64,000 nucleotides of DNA from Deltaproteobacteria bacterium HGW-Deltaproteobacteria-18 (GTDB lineage: Bacteria; Desulfobacterota; Desulfovibrionia; Desulfovibrionales; Desulfomicrobiaceae): NCBI GenBank assembly GCA_002841885.1, contig PHBE01000010.1:62001-126000 (forward strand), in the 5' to 3' direction. A program made the position numbers and the translations under genes. The notes below the pieces were generated by a model. The model saw nothing but the letters and a program-made list of their open reading frames with translations. It did no database searches and was not told where the DNA came from. Positions 19,061 to 28,541 of the stretch are shown in pieces. Position 1 is the stretch's first letter; the number at the start of each line of letters is the position of its first letter.

Positions 19061-22000
19061 ACAATTTCATCGCCGACCTGCACATTCATTCCAAATTTTC
19101 CCGGGCTACGAGCAAGAACCTCACACCCAGAAATCTGGTGGCCTGGGCCGGGATCAAGGGTATCGACGTTCTGGCGACCGGGGATTTCACTCATCCGGGC
19201 TGGATGGACATCATCACAGAGCAGCTTGAAGCAGAGGAAAGCGGTCTCTTGCGCCTGCGCGACGGCAAGGCGCTCGAACAGGAACTGCCCTGGTATTCCG
19301 GGAACATGAACACGGCTCAAATCCGTTTCATGCTCTGCACCGAGATCAGCTCCATCTACAAGAAGCGTGGCAAAGTCCGCAAAATTCACAATCTGGTTTT
19401 CATGCCGAGCATCGACGCGGCGTCACGGTTCAACACCCGGCTGGCGCAGGTCGGCAATCTCGCCTCGGACGGCCGCCCCATTCTCGGACTCGACGCGCAT
19501 GATCTTCTCGAGATGGTTCTTGAAACCGATCCGCTTGCATATCTCATCCCCGCCCACATCTGGACTCCCTGGTTTTCCCTTTTCGGGTCGAAGTCCGGCT
19601 TTGATCGTATCGAAGATTGTTTCGAGGATCTGAGTGGAGAGATTTTCGCCCTGGAAACCGGCCTCTCCTCCGATCCCGAGATGAACTGGATGGTCAGCGC
19701 CCTGGACCGTTTCACCCTGGTCTCAAATTCCGACGCCCATTCCGGGGAAAGGCTGGGCCGGGAAGTCAATCTCTTTTCAGGAGAAATGTCTTTTGCGGGG
19801 ATACGCGCGGGCCTGCGGCGCCAGAGCGAGGCGACGCGTTTTGAAGGCACCCTCGAATTCTACCCCGAGGAAGGAAAATATCATCTCGACGGCCATCGTA
19901 AATGCGGTGTGGTCCTTGAACCCCAGGAGACCGCAGTGCATCGCGGACTGTGCCCGGTCTGCGGCAAACCTCTGACCATCGGCGTGCTCAATCGCATCTT
20001 TGCCCTCTCGGACCGGGAGCTGCCCGAGCGCCCCGCCCATCATCCGGGGTTCTCGTCCCTGGTGCCCCTGACCGAAATTCTTTCGGAAATACTGGGGGTG
20101 GGTCCTGGCACAAAGAAAGTGCTTGGCATGTACAACCAGCTGGTGCGGGATTTCGGCTCCGAATTCAACATATTGCGGTGCGCTCCTGAAGAGGACCTGC
20201 GGCGTTCCTCCACGGTTCTGGCCGAGGCCGTGCGCAGGATGCGTCAGGGCGTGGTGCACAGGCATTCCGGCTACGACGGCGAGTATGGACGCATTTCCAT
20301 GTTCGCTCCTCAGGAGTTGCTCGAATTCAGGCATGGCCGCATGCTGTCCATGGCCGCCCGGTCCGCGCCTCCGGAAGTGCCCGGACAGCGCTGGCGAAAG
20401 GCCATGGGGGAAGCCTCGTCCGAGGCGCAGGAAACGGCCCAGACCGCCAACGAAATGCAGATGGCCGCGATTCTTGCCGGGCCCGGACCAGTGCTGGTCC
20501 TGGCCGGACCGGGCACGGGCAAGACCCAGACCCTCATGGGGCGGGTGCGGCACCTGCTTGAACAGGGGGCAGATCCGGCGCGAATCCTGATTCTGACCTT
20601 CACCCGCAAAGCCGCGCGGGAACTCAAAGACCGCTTGCAGCGGCTTTGTCCGGGCCTGCCCGTGTTGCCCAAGACCGACACCCTGCATGCGCTTGGGCTC
20701 GAATACTGGACCTCGGTCATGGGTGAGGCCCCGATCCTTCTGTCCGAGGAGAGCAGCCGCAGGCTTTTCGCGGCGGCCAATCCCGATCTGCAGGGCAAGG
20801 AACTCAAAACCGCCTGGAATGAACAGTCCCTGGCCCGCGAAAACGGGGTGCGCATCCCCGGCGAACACACCAGACGCTATCTGGACGACAAGGTCCGCTT
20901 CAACCTGGTCGACTACACCGACCTGCTCGAATTCTGGCTCGAACATCTGGAGCTTGGGCATTACGTTCCGGGCTACGATCATGTCCTGATCGACGAGGTG
21001 CAGGACCTCTCCGCCCTGCAGCTCGGACTGGTCACGGCGCTTTGTTCCCAGGGCGGGCGGGGTTTTTTTGCCATCGGTGATCCGAACCAGGCTATTTACG
21101 GATTTCGCGGTGCGGTGCGCGATGTCGAGGTCAGGCTGCGCGATCTGTGGCCGGATTTGAAGAGGATCAGGCTGGTTCACAACTATCGCTCGGCGCAGCA
21201 GATACTCAGCCTTGCAGCGCATCTTTTTACGGAAAAACAGACCCTTGTGGCCCAAAAATCCCTGGCCGCATCCCTGGTGCTGTTCGAAGCCCAGGGTGCC
21301 GAGCAGGAGGCGGGCTGGATCGCTGGGCGGGTGCGCGAGCTTCTGGGTGGCACGGGACACTGGCAGGCCGACATGCACGAGGGAAAAAGCATTTCTCCCG
21401 GCGACATCGCCGTTCTGGTTCGCTTCAAGGCCCTCATAGGACCTATCGCCAAAGCCCTTCAGACCGCCGGGATACCCGTGTCCGTGCCGGAAGAGGAATC
21501 CTTTTTCGTTGACGCGCGGGTGGATCTCATTTTGCGCATTGCCGGAAACGTGCTCGGATTGCCCGACGCTCTGGACGAGCAGATTCCGTCCTGTCCCGAG
21601 GACGTGGTCGAAAAGGGTCCGCTGGCCATGGCCGTCCACTTTTCCTCGACTCCGCCCTTTGACGCGCTGTTCTGGAAGAGCAGGGCCTTTGTTGACCTGG
21701 TCAAGGCCTTTCAGGCCTGCTCGGGCTGGCGCGGGCTCTTGAACATGGTCAGGCTTGAAACCGAGCTCTGCGCCATCAGGGCCAAGGCCCAGAAAGTGCA
21801 AATCATGACCATGCACGGGGCCAAGGGACTTGAATTCGAGGTCGTGTTCCTGCCCGGCCTGGAAGAGGGCATCCTGCCTTTCGCGGGGATGGACATGCTC
21901 CTTGGCAAGCCCGGCGACGACAATGTGCTCGACATGGACGAGGAGCGCCGTCTCTTCTATGTCGGTTTGACCCGGGCCAAGTCCATGCTTTTCCTGAGTC

Positions 22001-22143
22001 ACTGCGCCAGTCGGCGCGTTTTCGGCAAGACCCTGAAACTGGCCCTGTCGTCCCTGGTGCGCCGTCTGCCCCAGGACATGTTGCGCAAGAGCGCCATCAA
22101 GCGCCATGTGCGCCGCAACGAACGGCAGCTGAGCCTGTTTTGA
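19057..22143 (+). CDS. EndoQ-type PHP nuclease fused to UvrD/Rep helicase
   Basis: 1028 aa. Residues ~1-420 are PHP-domain nuclease: metal ligands in ADLHIHSKFS, TGDFTHPGW and SNSDAHSGERLG, a zinc site beginning with CGVV and LCPVCGKPLTIGVLNRI (~residue 299), and a helix-hairpin-helix ILGVGPGTKKVLGM. This is the endonuclease Q / TIGR00375 pattern; EndoQ cuts 5' of deaminated bases. Residues ~460-1028 are a superfamily 1 helicase: AGPGTGKTQTL, LIDEVQDLSALQ, GDPNQAIYGFRG and MTMHGAKGLEFEVVFLPGLEEG. One polypeptide would thus nick at damage and unwind. GTG 19057 overlaps the kinase stop (GTGA). The EndoQ assignment rests on motif recall. Confidence 0.85.
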   Translation: MNNFIADLHIHSKFSRATSKNLTPRNLVAWAGIKGIDVLATGDFTHPGWMDIITEQLEAEESGLLRLRDGKALEQELPWYSGNMNTAQIRFMLCTEISSIYKKRGKVRKIHNLVFMPSIDAASRFNTRLAQVGNLASDGRPILGLDAHDLLEMVLETDPLAYLIPAHIWTPWFSLFGSKSGFDRIEDCFEDLSGEIFALETGLSSDPEMNWMVSALDRFTLVSNSDAHSGERLGREVNLFSGEMSFAGIRAGLRRQSEATRFEGTLEFYPEEGKYHLDGHRKCGVVLEPQETAVHRGLCPVCGKPLTIGVLNRIFALSDRELPERPAHHPGFSSLVPLTEILSEILGVGPGTKKVLGMYNQLVRDFGSEFNILRCAPEEDLRRSSTVLAEAVRRMRQGVVHRHSGYDGEYGRISMFAPQELLEFRHGRMLSMAARSAPPEVPGQRWRKAMGEASSEAQETAQTANEMQMAAILAGPGPVLVLAGPGTGKTQTLMGRVRHLLEQGADPARILILTFTRKAARELKDRLQRLCPGLPVLPKTDTLHALGLEYWTSVMGEAPILLSEESSRRLFAAANPDLQGKELKTAWNEQSLARENGVRIPGEHTRRYLDDKVRFNLVDYTDLLEFWLEHLELGHYVPGYDHVLIDEVQDLSALQLGLVTALCSQGGRGFFAIGDPNQAIYGFRGAVRDVEVRLRDLWPDLKRIRLVHNYRSAQQILSLAAHLFTEKQTLVAQKSLAASLVLFEAQGAEQEAGWIAGRVRELLGGTGHWQADMHEGKSISPGDIAVLVRFKALIGPIAKALQTAGIPVSVPEEESFFVDARVDLILRIAGNVLGLPDALDEQIPSCPEDVVEKGPLAMAVHFSSTPPFDALFWKSRAFVDLVKAFQACSGWRGLLNMVRLETELCAIRAKAQKVQIMTMHGAKGLEFEVVFLPGLEEGILPFAGMDMLLGKPGDDNVLDMDEERRLFYVGLTRAKSMLFLSHCASRRVFGKTLKLALSSLVRRLPQDMLRKSAIKRHVRRNERQLSLF

Positions 22144-22148
22144 CCAGC

Positions 22149-22859
22149 ATGCAATTCCGGCTGGCCGCACCATCCTGCGTCATCCCCGATCGGGTAGGGC
22201 CCAATTGCCGGGCCCTTTCCCCCATGGTGAGGGAAGTGGCGCTCATGCTTCTTGAGACACGCGGCTGCCTGGATTACGATGAACTCGACCTGCCCGCGAA
22301 CCTGCCCGAACTGGGCCTTGACTACCATGCCCATCTGCCCCTCGACCTGCCTTGGAAGGACGGAGCGGCCGCCGTTGGCGACGCGATTTTCGCCCTTGAG
22401 CAAAAAATTGCCTTTATGCGCCCACGCGGTTATGTGCTCCATCCTCCCAGACCCGGGGACCTTTCCGGACTGCTGCGGCACAGGCCCGGGCTTGCCTCCA
22501 TGCTCTGGCTGGAAAACACCCGCGAGGGGGATCTTTGCGAGATCTGGGATGAAATCGGCGCACTTGGGCTTGGGGTCTGTCTGGATGTGGGACACATGGT
22601 CAGTTATGGTCAGCAAAGAGTGATGAGTCTGCCCGGATTTTTCGAGCGCGTGCGCATTCTCCACATTTATGGCGGAGAATCGGAGCGCGGGCATGCGGGT
22701 CTTGACCAGTTGCCCGATCCGAACCTTTTGCGCGACATACTGTTGCGTCTTGAGGGGAATGAAACGCTGGTGGTTGAAATCTTTTCTCTTGAAGAGCTTG
22801 GCCGTTCCCTGAATCTGCTCAAGTCCTGGCTTCTTCGGTGGGGCATGCACCATGATTGA
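22149..22859 (+). CDS. Cobamide remodelling enzyme candidate (CbiR-like, AP endonuclease 2 superfamily)
   Basis: About 236 aa, TIM-barrel of the xylose-isomerase-like/AP-endonuclease-2 superfamily: DYHAHLPLDLPW near the N-terminus, MLWLENT in the middle, and GVCLDVGHMVSYG later. It overlaps the CobU gene by 8 bases. CbiR, described in Akkermansia, belongs to this superfamily and hydrolyses cobamides so that the lower ligand can be replaced; proximity to cobU is what makes that identity likely here. Start is either ATG 22149 or TTG 22140, the latter overlapping the helicase stop. Confidence 0.65.
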   Translation: MQFRLAAPSCVIPDRVGPNCRALSPMVREVALMLLETRGCLDYDELDLPANLPELGLDYHAHLPLDLPWKDGAAAVGDAIFALEQKIAFMRPRGYVLHPPRPGDLSGLLRHRPGLASMLWLENTREGDLCEIWDEIGALGLGVCLDVGHMVSYGQQRVMSLPGFFERVRILHIYGGESERGHAGLDQLPDPNLLRDILLRLEGNETLVVEIFSLEELGRSLNLLKSWLLRWGMHHD

Positions 22860-23361
22860 TCTGGTCCTTGGCGGCAACAAATCCGGCAAATCCGATTTCG
22901 GGCTTGAGCTCCTGTGTCAGGGGCCGCGCCCCTGGACGCTTGTCGCCACGGGAAAATCCCGGGACCTTGCCTTTAGGCGACAGATCATTACCCATCGATT
23001 GAGCCGGGATGCGGATATCGCGGTGCGGGAAGTGGACACCGACCTGGGCGGAGCGCTTGGGGCCCTTGTCCCTCTTGGAGGCAGCGTCCTGGTGGACAGT
23101 CTTGATTTCTGGATGTTTTCCCTTGCGGGTGAAAACTCCGAAGACGCCAGACGCAAAAGAGAGGAATTTTTCGCCCGGCTTCAGGTCCACAGAGGTGGCA
23201 ATCTGATTTTGGTCTCGACTGAAATGGGCCTCGGACCTCTTGCGTTCGATGGCGAAATACGGGCATTTGCCCGTGATCTGGGTCAACTCAACCGTGAAAT
23301 TGCCAGTATCAGTACAAGTGTGTATCTGGTCGTTGCCGGGTTGGCCCAAAAACTCAAGTGA
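22852..23361 (+). CDS. cobU: Adenosylcobinamide kinase / adenosylcobinamide-phosphate guanylyltransferase
   Basis: 169 aa, the usual length. GGNKSGKSDFG is the P-loop of the CobU/CobP family (usually GGARSGKS), and ITHRLSRD carries the histidine expected to take GMP. VLVDSLDFWMFSL corresponds to the family's VDCLTLWL segment. It phosphorylates cobinamide and then loads GMP ahead of nucleotide loop assembly. It is coupled with the upstream CbiR-like gene, which fits cobamide salvage or remodelling. Confidence 0.85.
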   Translation: MIDLVLGGNKSGKSDFGLELLCQGPRPWTLVATGKSRDLAFRRQIITHRLSRDADIAVREVDTDLGGALGALVPLGGSVLVDSLDFWMFSLAGENSEDARRKREEFFARLQVHRGGNLILVSTEMGLGPLAFDGEIRAFARDLGQLNREIASISTSVYLVVAGLAQKLK

Positions 23362-23368
23362 GAAGGTC

Positions 23369-24394
23369 ATGGCCTATTTTCGAAAGCTGGATCCGAAGCT
23401 AGCCAAGCTTCAAGAATTGCTGAATAAAAATGAGCGTTGGCTGATCCTCATCAATGCCGATCCCGATGCCTTGGCCTCGGCCATGGCCTTGAAGCGCATC
23501 CTCGCCGGTCGCGTGGAACAGGTCGCCATCGCCCACGTCAACGAGATCACCAGGCCCGACAACCTGGCCATGATCCGTCTCTTGCGTATTGCGACCAAGA
23601 AGCTCAACCCGCTTCTGCTGGCCCAGTACGACCGTTTTGCGCTGGTTGATTCTCAGCCGCACCACCATCCGGATTTTGCGAACATCCATTTTTCAGTGGT
23701 CATCGATCATCATCCCAAGGTGGCGGGGACGCCCGTGCAAGCCGATTTTGTCGAGATCGTGTCGGAGTATGGTTCCAACGCGACCATCATGACCGAGTAT
23801 CTGTACAACCTGGGACTGCGTCCGGGGAAGCTGCTGGCCACGGCTCTTCTTTACGGGATCAAGACCGACACCCAGAGTTTCGAGCGCGAGTTTCATGACA
23901 ACGACATGAAGGCTTTTCGCTATCTCTCGAAATTCTACAACAAACCCCTGCTGCACAAGATCATCCGCTCGGAATTCCGCCTGGAGTGGCTCAAGTACTT
24001 CACCCAGGCTTTCCGCAAGATGCGGGTCTCCGGCAAGACCATCACCATCTTCATGGGCAAGGTCGACTCTTCCGACATCCTGGTCGTCCTGGCCGATTTT
24101 TTCCTGCGCGTGCACGGGCTGTCCACGACCATGATCAGCGGCATCAGCGAGGACAAGCTCGTTGTCGTCTTTCGCGGCGACGGCCTGCGCCGCGACATGG
24201 GCAAGTTCGCCAAGCGCCTGTTCGGCGACGTGGGTTCGGCCGGAGGACACAAGTCCATGGCCCGGGCCGAGATCCCCATGGAAAAGCTGGGCTGTCAGCA
24301 TGCCAGCCAGTTCGTGTGGGAGCGCCTGCATGGCGGCACGGAAGTGAAGAAAAAGAAGAAAGAGCTGGATACAGCACAGAACGGGGCCTCATAA
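23369..24394 (+). CDS. DHH-family phosphoesterase (NrnA/RecJ-like)
   Basis: 341 aa. INADPDALASAMAL and SVVIDHHPKVAG are the DHH motifs that bind Mn, and GSAGGHKSMARAEIP is the glycine-rich DHHA1 segment. Relatives degrade nanoRNA, pAp or cyclic dinucleotides; the substrate here is not decidable. The C-terminus is a lysine-rich tail (EVKKKKKELD). ATG 23369 has AGAAGG upstream. It precedes polA by 30 bases. Confidence 0.88.
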   Translation: MAYFRKLDPKLAKLQELLNKNERWLILINADPDALASAMALKRILAGRVEQVAIAHVNEITRPDNLAMIRLLRIATKKLNPLLLAQYDRFALVDSQPHHHPDFANIHFSVVIDHHPKVAGTPVQADFVEIVSEYGSNATIMTEYLYNLGLRPGKLLATALLYGIKTDTQSFEREFHDNDMKAFRYLSKFYNKPLLHKIIRSEFRLEWLKYFTQAFRKMRVSGKTITIFMGKVDSSDILVVLADFFLRVHGLSTTMISGISEDKLVVVFRGDGLRRDMGKFAKRLFGDVGSAGGHKSMARAEIPMEKLGCQHASQFVWERLHGGTEVKKKKKELDTAQNGAS

Positions 24395-24424
24395 CCGGAC
24401 CCGCTTCCCCCAAACGGAGGGCGC

Positions 24425-27013
24425 ATGAGTTTGCAAACAAGGCTCGGACTGAAAACCGAGCCGCTTTTTTTGATCGACGGTCACGCCTTCATCTATCGCG
24501 GTTTTTACGCCTATCCCGATTTCAAGCGTTCCGACGGGTTTCCGACCAGCGCCATGTATATCGTCTTCAAGCTGGTCTTAAAGCTCCTGCGCGAAGAGAA
24601 TCCATCCCACCTCGTTTTCGTCACCGACGGCCGCGCCCCGACGTATCGGCACGAACTTCTGCCTACCTACAAGGCCAATCGGCCCCGCATGCCCGAAGGT
24701 CTGGCTGCGCAGCTTGACCCCCTGAAGGCCGGACTCAGGCTGCTGGGCATCCGCGTGCTCGAAGCCGAGGGCGGGGAGGCCGACGACTGCATCGCCTCCC
24801 TGGCTGGGCGTTTCAAGGAAGAACGCAGCGTGGTCATTGTCGGTGCGGACAAGGACCTGCGGCAGTGCCTGGATGAGAACGTCGTCATGTGGGACCCGGC
24901 CCAGGGCAAGGAGAAGCTTGTCACTCGCGAAGGATTTGTCGAGGAGGCGGGTCTTCAGCCGGAGCAGTGGGCGGATTTTCAGGCCATGACCGGCGACGCC
25001 GCGGACAACATTCCCGGCATCCCCAAAGTCGGGCCGAAGACGGCCATGGGCTTTCTGCGCCGCTTCCCGAGCCTCGATGAGCTCAAGAAAAATTTCGACC
25101 GCCTGACGGCCAAGGAACAGACTCTGCTCGCTCCGCACATGGAGCAGGTCTTCGTGTATCGGCAGCTGACCACCCTGCGTACGGACATGTGCACGGAGTT
25201 CAGCCTTGACGATCTGGCCGTGGGAGAGATCGACGCCGGAGCACTGGATTTTTTCAAGGAATACGAGTTCCGCTCCCTGTTGTCGGAGTTTCAGGCCCTG
25301 GCCCGCAAGAACGGGCGTATCAGGGATGCGGGCGTCCAGGCGGAGGCGGCCGCGAAGAGCGATCCGGTCCCGGACGGTGATGAAAAATCCGGCCCGGTCC
25401 GGGTCGAGCCCCGTCTGGCACCCAGCCTTGAGTCCATGGCCGGAAAGGACGTGGGCCTGTACGCCGAGGACGAGAAATGGATTCTGGGTACGGACGCCGA
25501 AGAGATCCTGTACATGGGCCCGGCTGCGGATCTGTGCCGCGCGTTGACCGGAGCGCACGTGTTCGTGACTTCGTACAAGAGCGTGCTCGAGCAGGGGCGC
25601 CTTGATCTCTCGGGCTGCACCGAAGTTTTCGACATCGAGCTTGCCGCCTATCTGCTGAGCCCCGAAGATCGCAATTATACCCTGGAGCGGATTCGCGACG
25701 GGCTGGGCGATGAGATCGACGTGCACCGGGAAAATCACGGTCAGGCAGTGCTGGCGATTGGTCGCCTGCTGCGTGCGAGGCTTGCCGGTTCGGAGCTGCT
25801 CGGCCTTATGCAGGACCTTGAGCTGCCCCTGACCGAGGTGCTGGTGCGTATGCAGAAACGCGGCATCCGCATCGACGAGACTAGGTTTCAGGATTTTCTG
25901 TCCATGGTTCAGACCGAGCTGGATCGGCTGACGCAAAAAATCCATGAGCAGGCCGGAGGAGATTTCAACATCCGCTCCAGCCAGCAGCTGGGGGAAGTGC
26001 TTTTTTCCAGGCTGGGCCTGTCCAGCAAGCAGAAGACTCCGGGCGGGGCGAAGTCCACGTCCAGCAGCGTGCTCGAAGGGTTGGCCGGGGAGCACGCCAT
26101 CGTCGCCGATGTGCTCGAGTTCCGGATGTACGAGAAGCTGCGCTCCACATACCTTGAGCCCATGCCCCGGCTGACCGACAAGAACGGGCGCATCCACACC
26201 ACCTTCAACCAGCTTGCCACGGCGACCGGCCGCCTTTCGAGCAGCAATCCGAACCTGCAGAACATTCCCATCCGCGGGGCGCTCGGCCCGCGAATGCGCT
26301 CCTGCTTCGTGGCCGCCAAGGGGAACCGGCTTGTGGCTGCGGATTATTCCCAGATCGAACTCAGAGTGCTGGCGCACATGTCCGGGGACCCGACCTTGAC
26401 GGACGCCTTTGCCGCCGGTGACGACATCCACGCCCGCACGGCCGGAATCCTCTTCGACAAGGCCGAGGTCAGTGCCGACGAGCGACGCAAGGCCAAGACC
26501 ATCAACTTCGGCCTGCTCTACGGCATGGGTCCGCAGAAGCTGGGGCGTGAGCTTGGGATCAGCCTGAAGGAGGCCAAGGAGTTCATCTCGGTCTACTTCA
26601 GCAAGCTGTCCCGCGTGCGGGAATTCTACGAGGAGATCGAGGCCGGGGCGAAGTCCCTGGGCTATGTGACCACCCTGGCCGGGAGAAGGCGCATGCTGCC
26701 CGAAATCAATTCCCGCAACGTGAACATGGCGCAGCAGGCCCGGCGCATGGCCATCAATACCGTGGTCCAGGGTTCGGCGGCGGATATCATCAAAAAGGCC
26801 ATGCTCGAAGTGGACAAGAGCCAGGTTATTGGCGAATTAGGCGGGAGCCTGATCCTGCAGATTCACGACGAACTTCTGCTCGAAGCTCCCGAGGCCAAAT
26901 CCCGGGAAGTGGGCGAAGCCGTCGCCGGCATCATGGCCTCCGTGTACAGCCTCTCCGTACCCCTCGTGGTCGACTGGGGCGTTGGTGACGACTGGAGCGC
27001 GGCTCATCAATAA
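24425..27013 (+). CDS. polA: DNA polymerase I
   Basis: 862 aa. The 5'-3' exonuclease domain (residues ~15-290: LIDGHAFIYRGFYA, AEGGEADDCIASLAG, TGDAADNIPGIPKVGPKTA) is complete. The polymerase domain is complete: AADYSQIELRVLAHM, RRKAKTINFGLLYGMG, and LQIHDELLLEAP. The middle region where Klenow enzymes have proofreading motifs has no DTET-like sequence (it reads GLYAEDEKWIL), and later Exo residues are degenerate, so 3'-5' exonuclease activity is probably absent. Good ribosome site ACGGAGGGCGC before ATG. Confidence 0.97.
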   Translation: MSLQTRLGLKTEPLFLIDGHAFIYRGFYAYPDFKRSDGFPTSAMYIVFKLVLKLLREENPSHLVFVTDGRAPTYRHELLPTYKANRPRMPEGLAAQLDPLKAGLRLLGIRVLEAEGGEADDCIASLAGRFKEERSVVIVGADKDLRQCLDENVVMWDPAQGKEKLVTREGFVEEAGLQPEQWADFQAMTGDAADNIPGIPKVGPKTAMGFLRRFPSLDELKKNFDRLTAKEQTLLAPHMEQVFVYRQLTTLRTDMCTEFSLDDLAVGEIDAGALDFFKEYEFRSLLSEFQALARKNGRIRDAGVQAEAAAKSDPVPDGDEKSGPVRVEPRLAPSLESMAGKDVGLYAEDEKWILGTDAEEILYMGPAADLCRALTGAHVFVTSYKSVLEQGRLDLSGCTEVFDIELAAYLLSPEDRNYTLERIRDGLGDEIDVHRENHGQAVLAIGRLLRARLAGSELLGLMQDLELPLTEVLVRMQKRGIRIDETRFQDFLSMVQTELDRLTQKIHEQAGGDFNIRSSQQLGEVLFSRLGLSSKQKTPGGAKSTSSSVLEGLAGEHAIVADVLEFRMYEKLRSTYLEPMPRLTDKNGRIHTTFNQLATATGRLSSSNPNLQNIPIRGALGPRMRSCFVAAKGNRLVAADYSQIELRVLAHMSGDPTLTDAFAAGDDIHARTAGILFDKAEVSADERRKAKTINFGLLYGMGPQKLGRELGISLKEAKEFISVYFSKLSRVREFYEEIEAGAKSLGYVTTLAGRRRMLPEINSRNVNMAQQARRMAINTVVQGSAADIIKKAMLEVDKSQVIGELGGSLILQIHDELLLEAPEAKSREVGEAVAGIMASVYSLSVPLVVDWGVGDDWSAAHQ

Positions 27014-27045
27014 TCATCCTTTGCAAGCATTTTTGCGGATACGAT

Positions 27046-28224
27046 ATGCTCAATAAATTAAGATTGCTGACTCCCGGTCCCACTCCCCTGCCGGAGGAGG
27101 TTCGCCTGGCCCTGGCCAAGGACATGATCCATCATCGCAAGCGCGATTTCGTGCAGGTCATGGAGCGTATTCAGCCCGGCCTCAAGTACCTGTTCGGTAC
27201 CACGCAGCAGGTACTGCCCCTGTCATGTTCGGGCACGGGGGCCATGCATGCGGCCGTGACAAATCTCTTTGCGCCCGGCGAAAAAGTGCTCGTGGTCGAG
27301 GGCGGAAAATTCGGGGAGCGCTGGCGTGAGATCGCCGAGGCACATGGCCTTGCGGTCACTTCCCTGGTCCTTGAAAACGGTAGCGCCGTGTCCGCCGCGG
27401 ATGTGCAAGCAGCCCTGGCGGCGGATCCTTCGCTTTGCGGCGTGCTGGTTCAGGCCTCGGAAACCTCCACCGGCGTGTTGCACCCCGTGAACGAGCTTGG
27501 CGCGGTGACCCGGGACCAGGACGTGCTCCTTGTCGTGGACGGCATCTCGGCGGTCGGAATTTCACCTTGTCCCATGGACGCCTGGGACATCGACTGTCTG
27601 CTGACGGGGTCCCAGAAGGGCCTCATGCTTCCGCCTGGTCTTGCCTTGCTGGCCTTTAGCGATCGCGCCTGGGACAAGGCACGCGAAGTCGGCTCCACCA
27701 ATTTCTATTTCAACCTGCTGGCCGAGCGGGACAAGAGCCTGGGGCACCAGACTCTTTTCACGTCTCCCGTGAATTTGCTGCAAGGGCTGGCCGTGAGTCT
27801 TGATCTGTTCAAAGAGCAGACTCTTGAAGCCGTGTACGCCAAGCAATGGGCCCTGACCTCCATGACCCGGGCCGGAGCGATGAGCATGGGTCTTGAACTT
27901 CTGGCCAAGACGCATTTCACCTGGGGCCTGACCTCCATAAGGCTGCCTGTGGGCATCGATGGGAGCGAAGTGCTCAAGGTGGCGGCGGAACGATACGGAG
28001 TTGTCATGGCCGGGGGCCAGGGCGAACTCAAGAAGAGTCTTGTAAGGCTTGGCCACATGGGTCATGTTGATTGGAGCGACGTCCTGGCAGGGCTTTATGC
28101 CCTGCGTGAGGGTTTGCACGCGGCCGGCGGATATTGCGCCGCAAGGACGTACCTGGAAGACGCCGTCGCAGCCTATGAAGAAGCGCTGCGCGACGGCTGC
28201 CCCGAATTCGGGCGTAAGGAGTGA
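27046..28224 (+). CDS. Class V aminotransferase (serine-glyoxylate / alanine-glyoxylate type)
   Basis: 392 aa, PLP-dependent fold type I. LLTPGPTPLPEEVRLAL at the N-terminus, SCSGTGAMHAAVTNL for phosphate binding, VVDGISAVG with the PLP aspartate, and LTGSQKGLMLPPGL with the Schiff-base lysine. Substrate may be serine, alanine or phosphoserine; relatives act as SerC substitutes in some organisms. It begins 33 bases after polA. The next gene (DUF1844) is tightly spaced. Confidence 0.88.
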   Translation: MLNKLRLLTPGPTPLPEEVRLALAKDMIHHRKRDFVQVMERIQPGLKYLFGTTQQVLPLSCSGTGAMHAAVTNLFAPGEKVLVVEGGKFGERWREIAEAHGLAVTSLVLENGSAVSAADVQAALAADPSLCGVLVQASETSTGVLHPVNELGAVTRDQDVLLVVDGISAVGISPCPMDAWDIDCLLTGSQKGLMLPPGLALLAFSDRAWDKAREVGSTNFYFNLLAERDKSLGHQTLFTSPVNLLQGLAVSLDLFKEQTLEAVYAKQWALTSMTRAGAMSMGLELLAKTHFTWGLTSIRLPVGIDGSEVLKVAAERYGVVMAGGQGELKKSLVRLGHMGHVDWSDVLAGLYALREGLHAAGGYCAARTYLEDAVAAYEEALRDGCPEFGRKE

Positions 28225-28226
28225 AT

Positions 28227-28532
28227 ATGACTGAAGAGAAAAAATTGGCCGAAGAGTACGAGGAGCTGTCCTGCTCCTGTCCGGAAATGCCGCAGCTGGA
28301 TTTCGGGACCTTTGTCCTGTCCATGAGTTCTTCCGCCCTGGTCCATCTGGGCGAGGTGCCCGAGCCCGAAAGCGGGCAGTTCATGGAAAATGTGCTGGCC
28401 GCCAAGCAGACCATCGACATCCTGTGCATGCTTGAGAGCAAGACCAAGGGCAATCTGACGGAACAGGAAGCCCGGCTGCTTCGGGACATGCTTTTTGAAT
28501 TGCGCATGAAATATGTGCAGAAGGCGAAATAG
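28227..28532 (+). CDS. DUF1844 family protein
   Basis: 101 aa, helical, no signal peptide. LDFGTFVLSMSSSALVHLGE and AAKQTIDILCMLESKTKGNL are the conserved DUF1844 segments. Function unknown. ATG 28227 has AAGGAG five bases upstream and follows the aminotransferase stop by two bases, so the two are co-expressed; argC starts 10 bases later. Confidence 0.85.
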   Translation: MTEEKKLAEEYEELSCSCPEMPQLDFGTFVLSMSSSALVHLGEVPEPESGQFMENVLAAKQTIDILCMLESKTKGNLTEQEARLLRDMLFELRMKYVQKAK

Positions 28533-28541
28533 GGGGCACGG

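Noticed and set aside
19777-22173. 798-codon minus-strand frame
   Set aside because: Antisense to the EndoQ-UvrD fusion; no motifs.
24578-26431. 617-codon minus-strand frame
   Set aside because: Antisense to polA.
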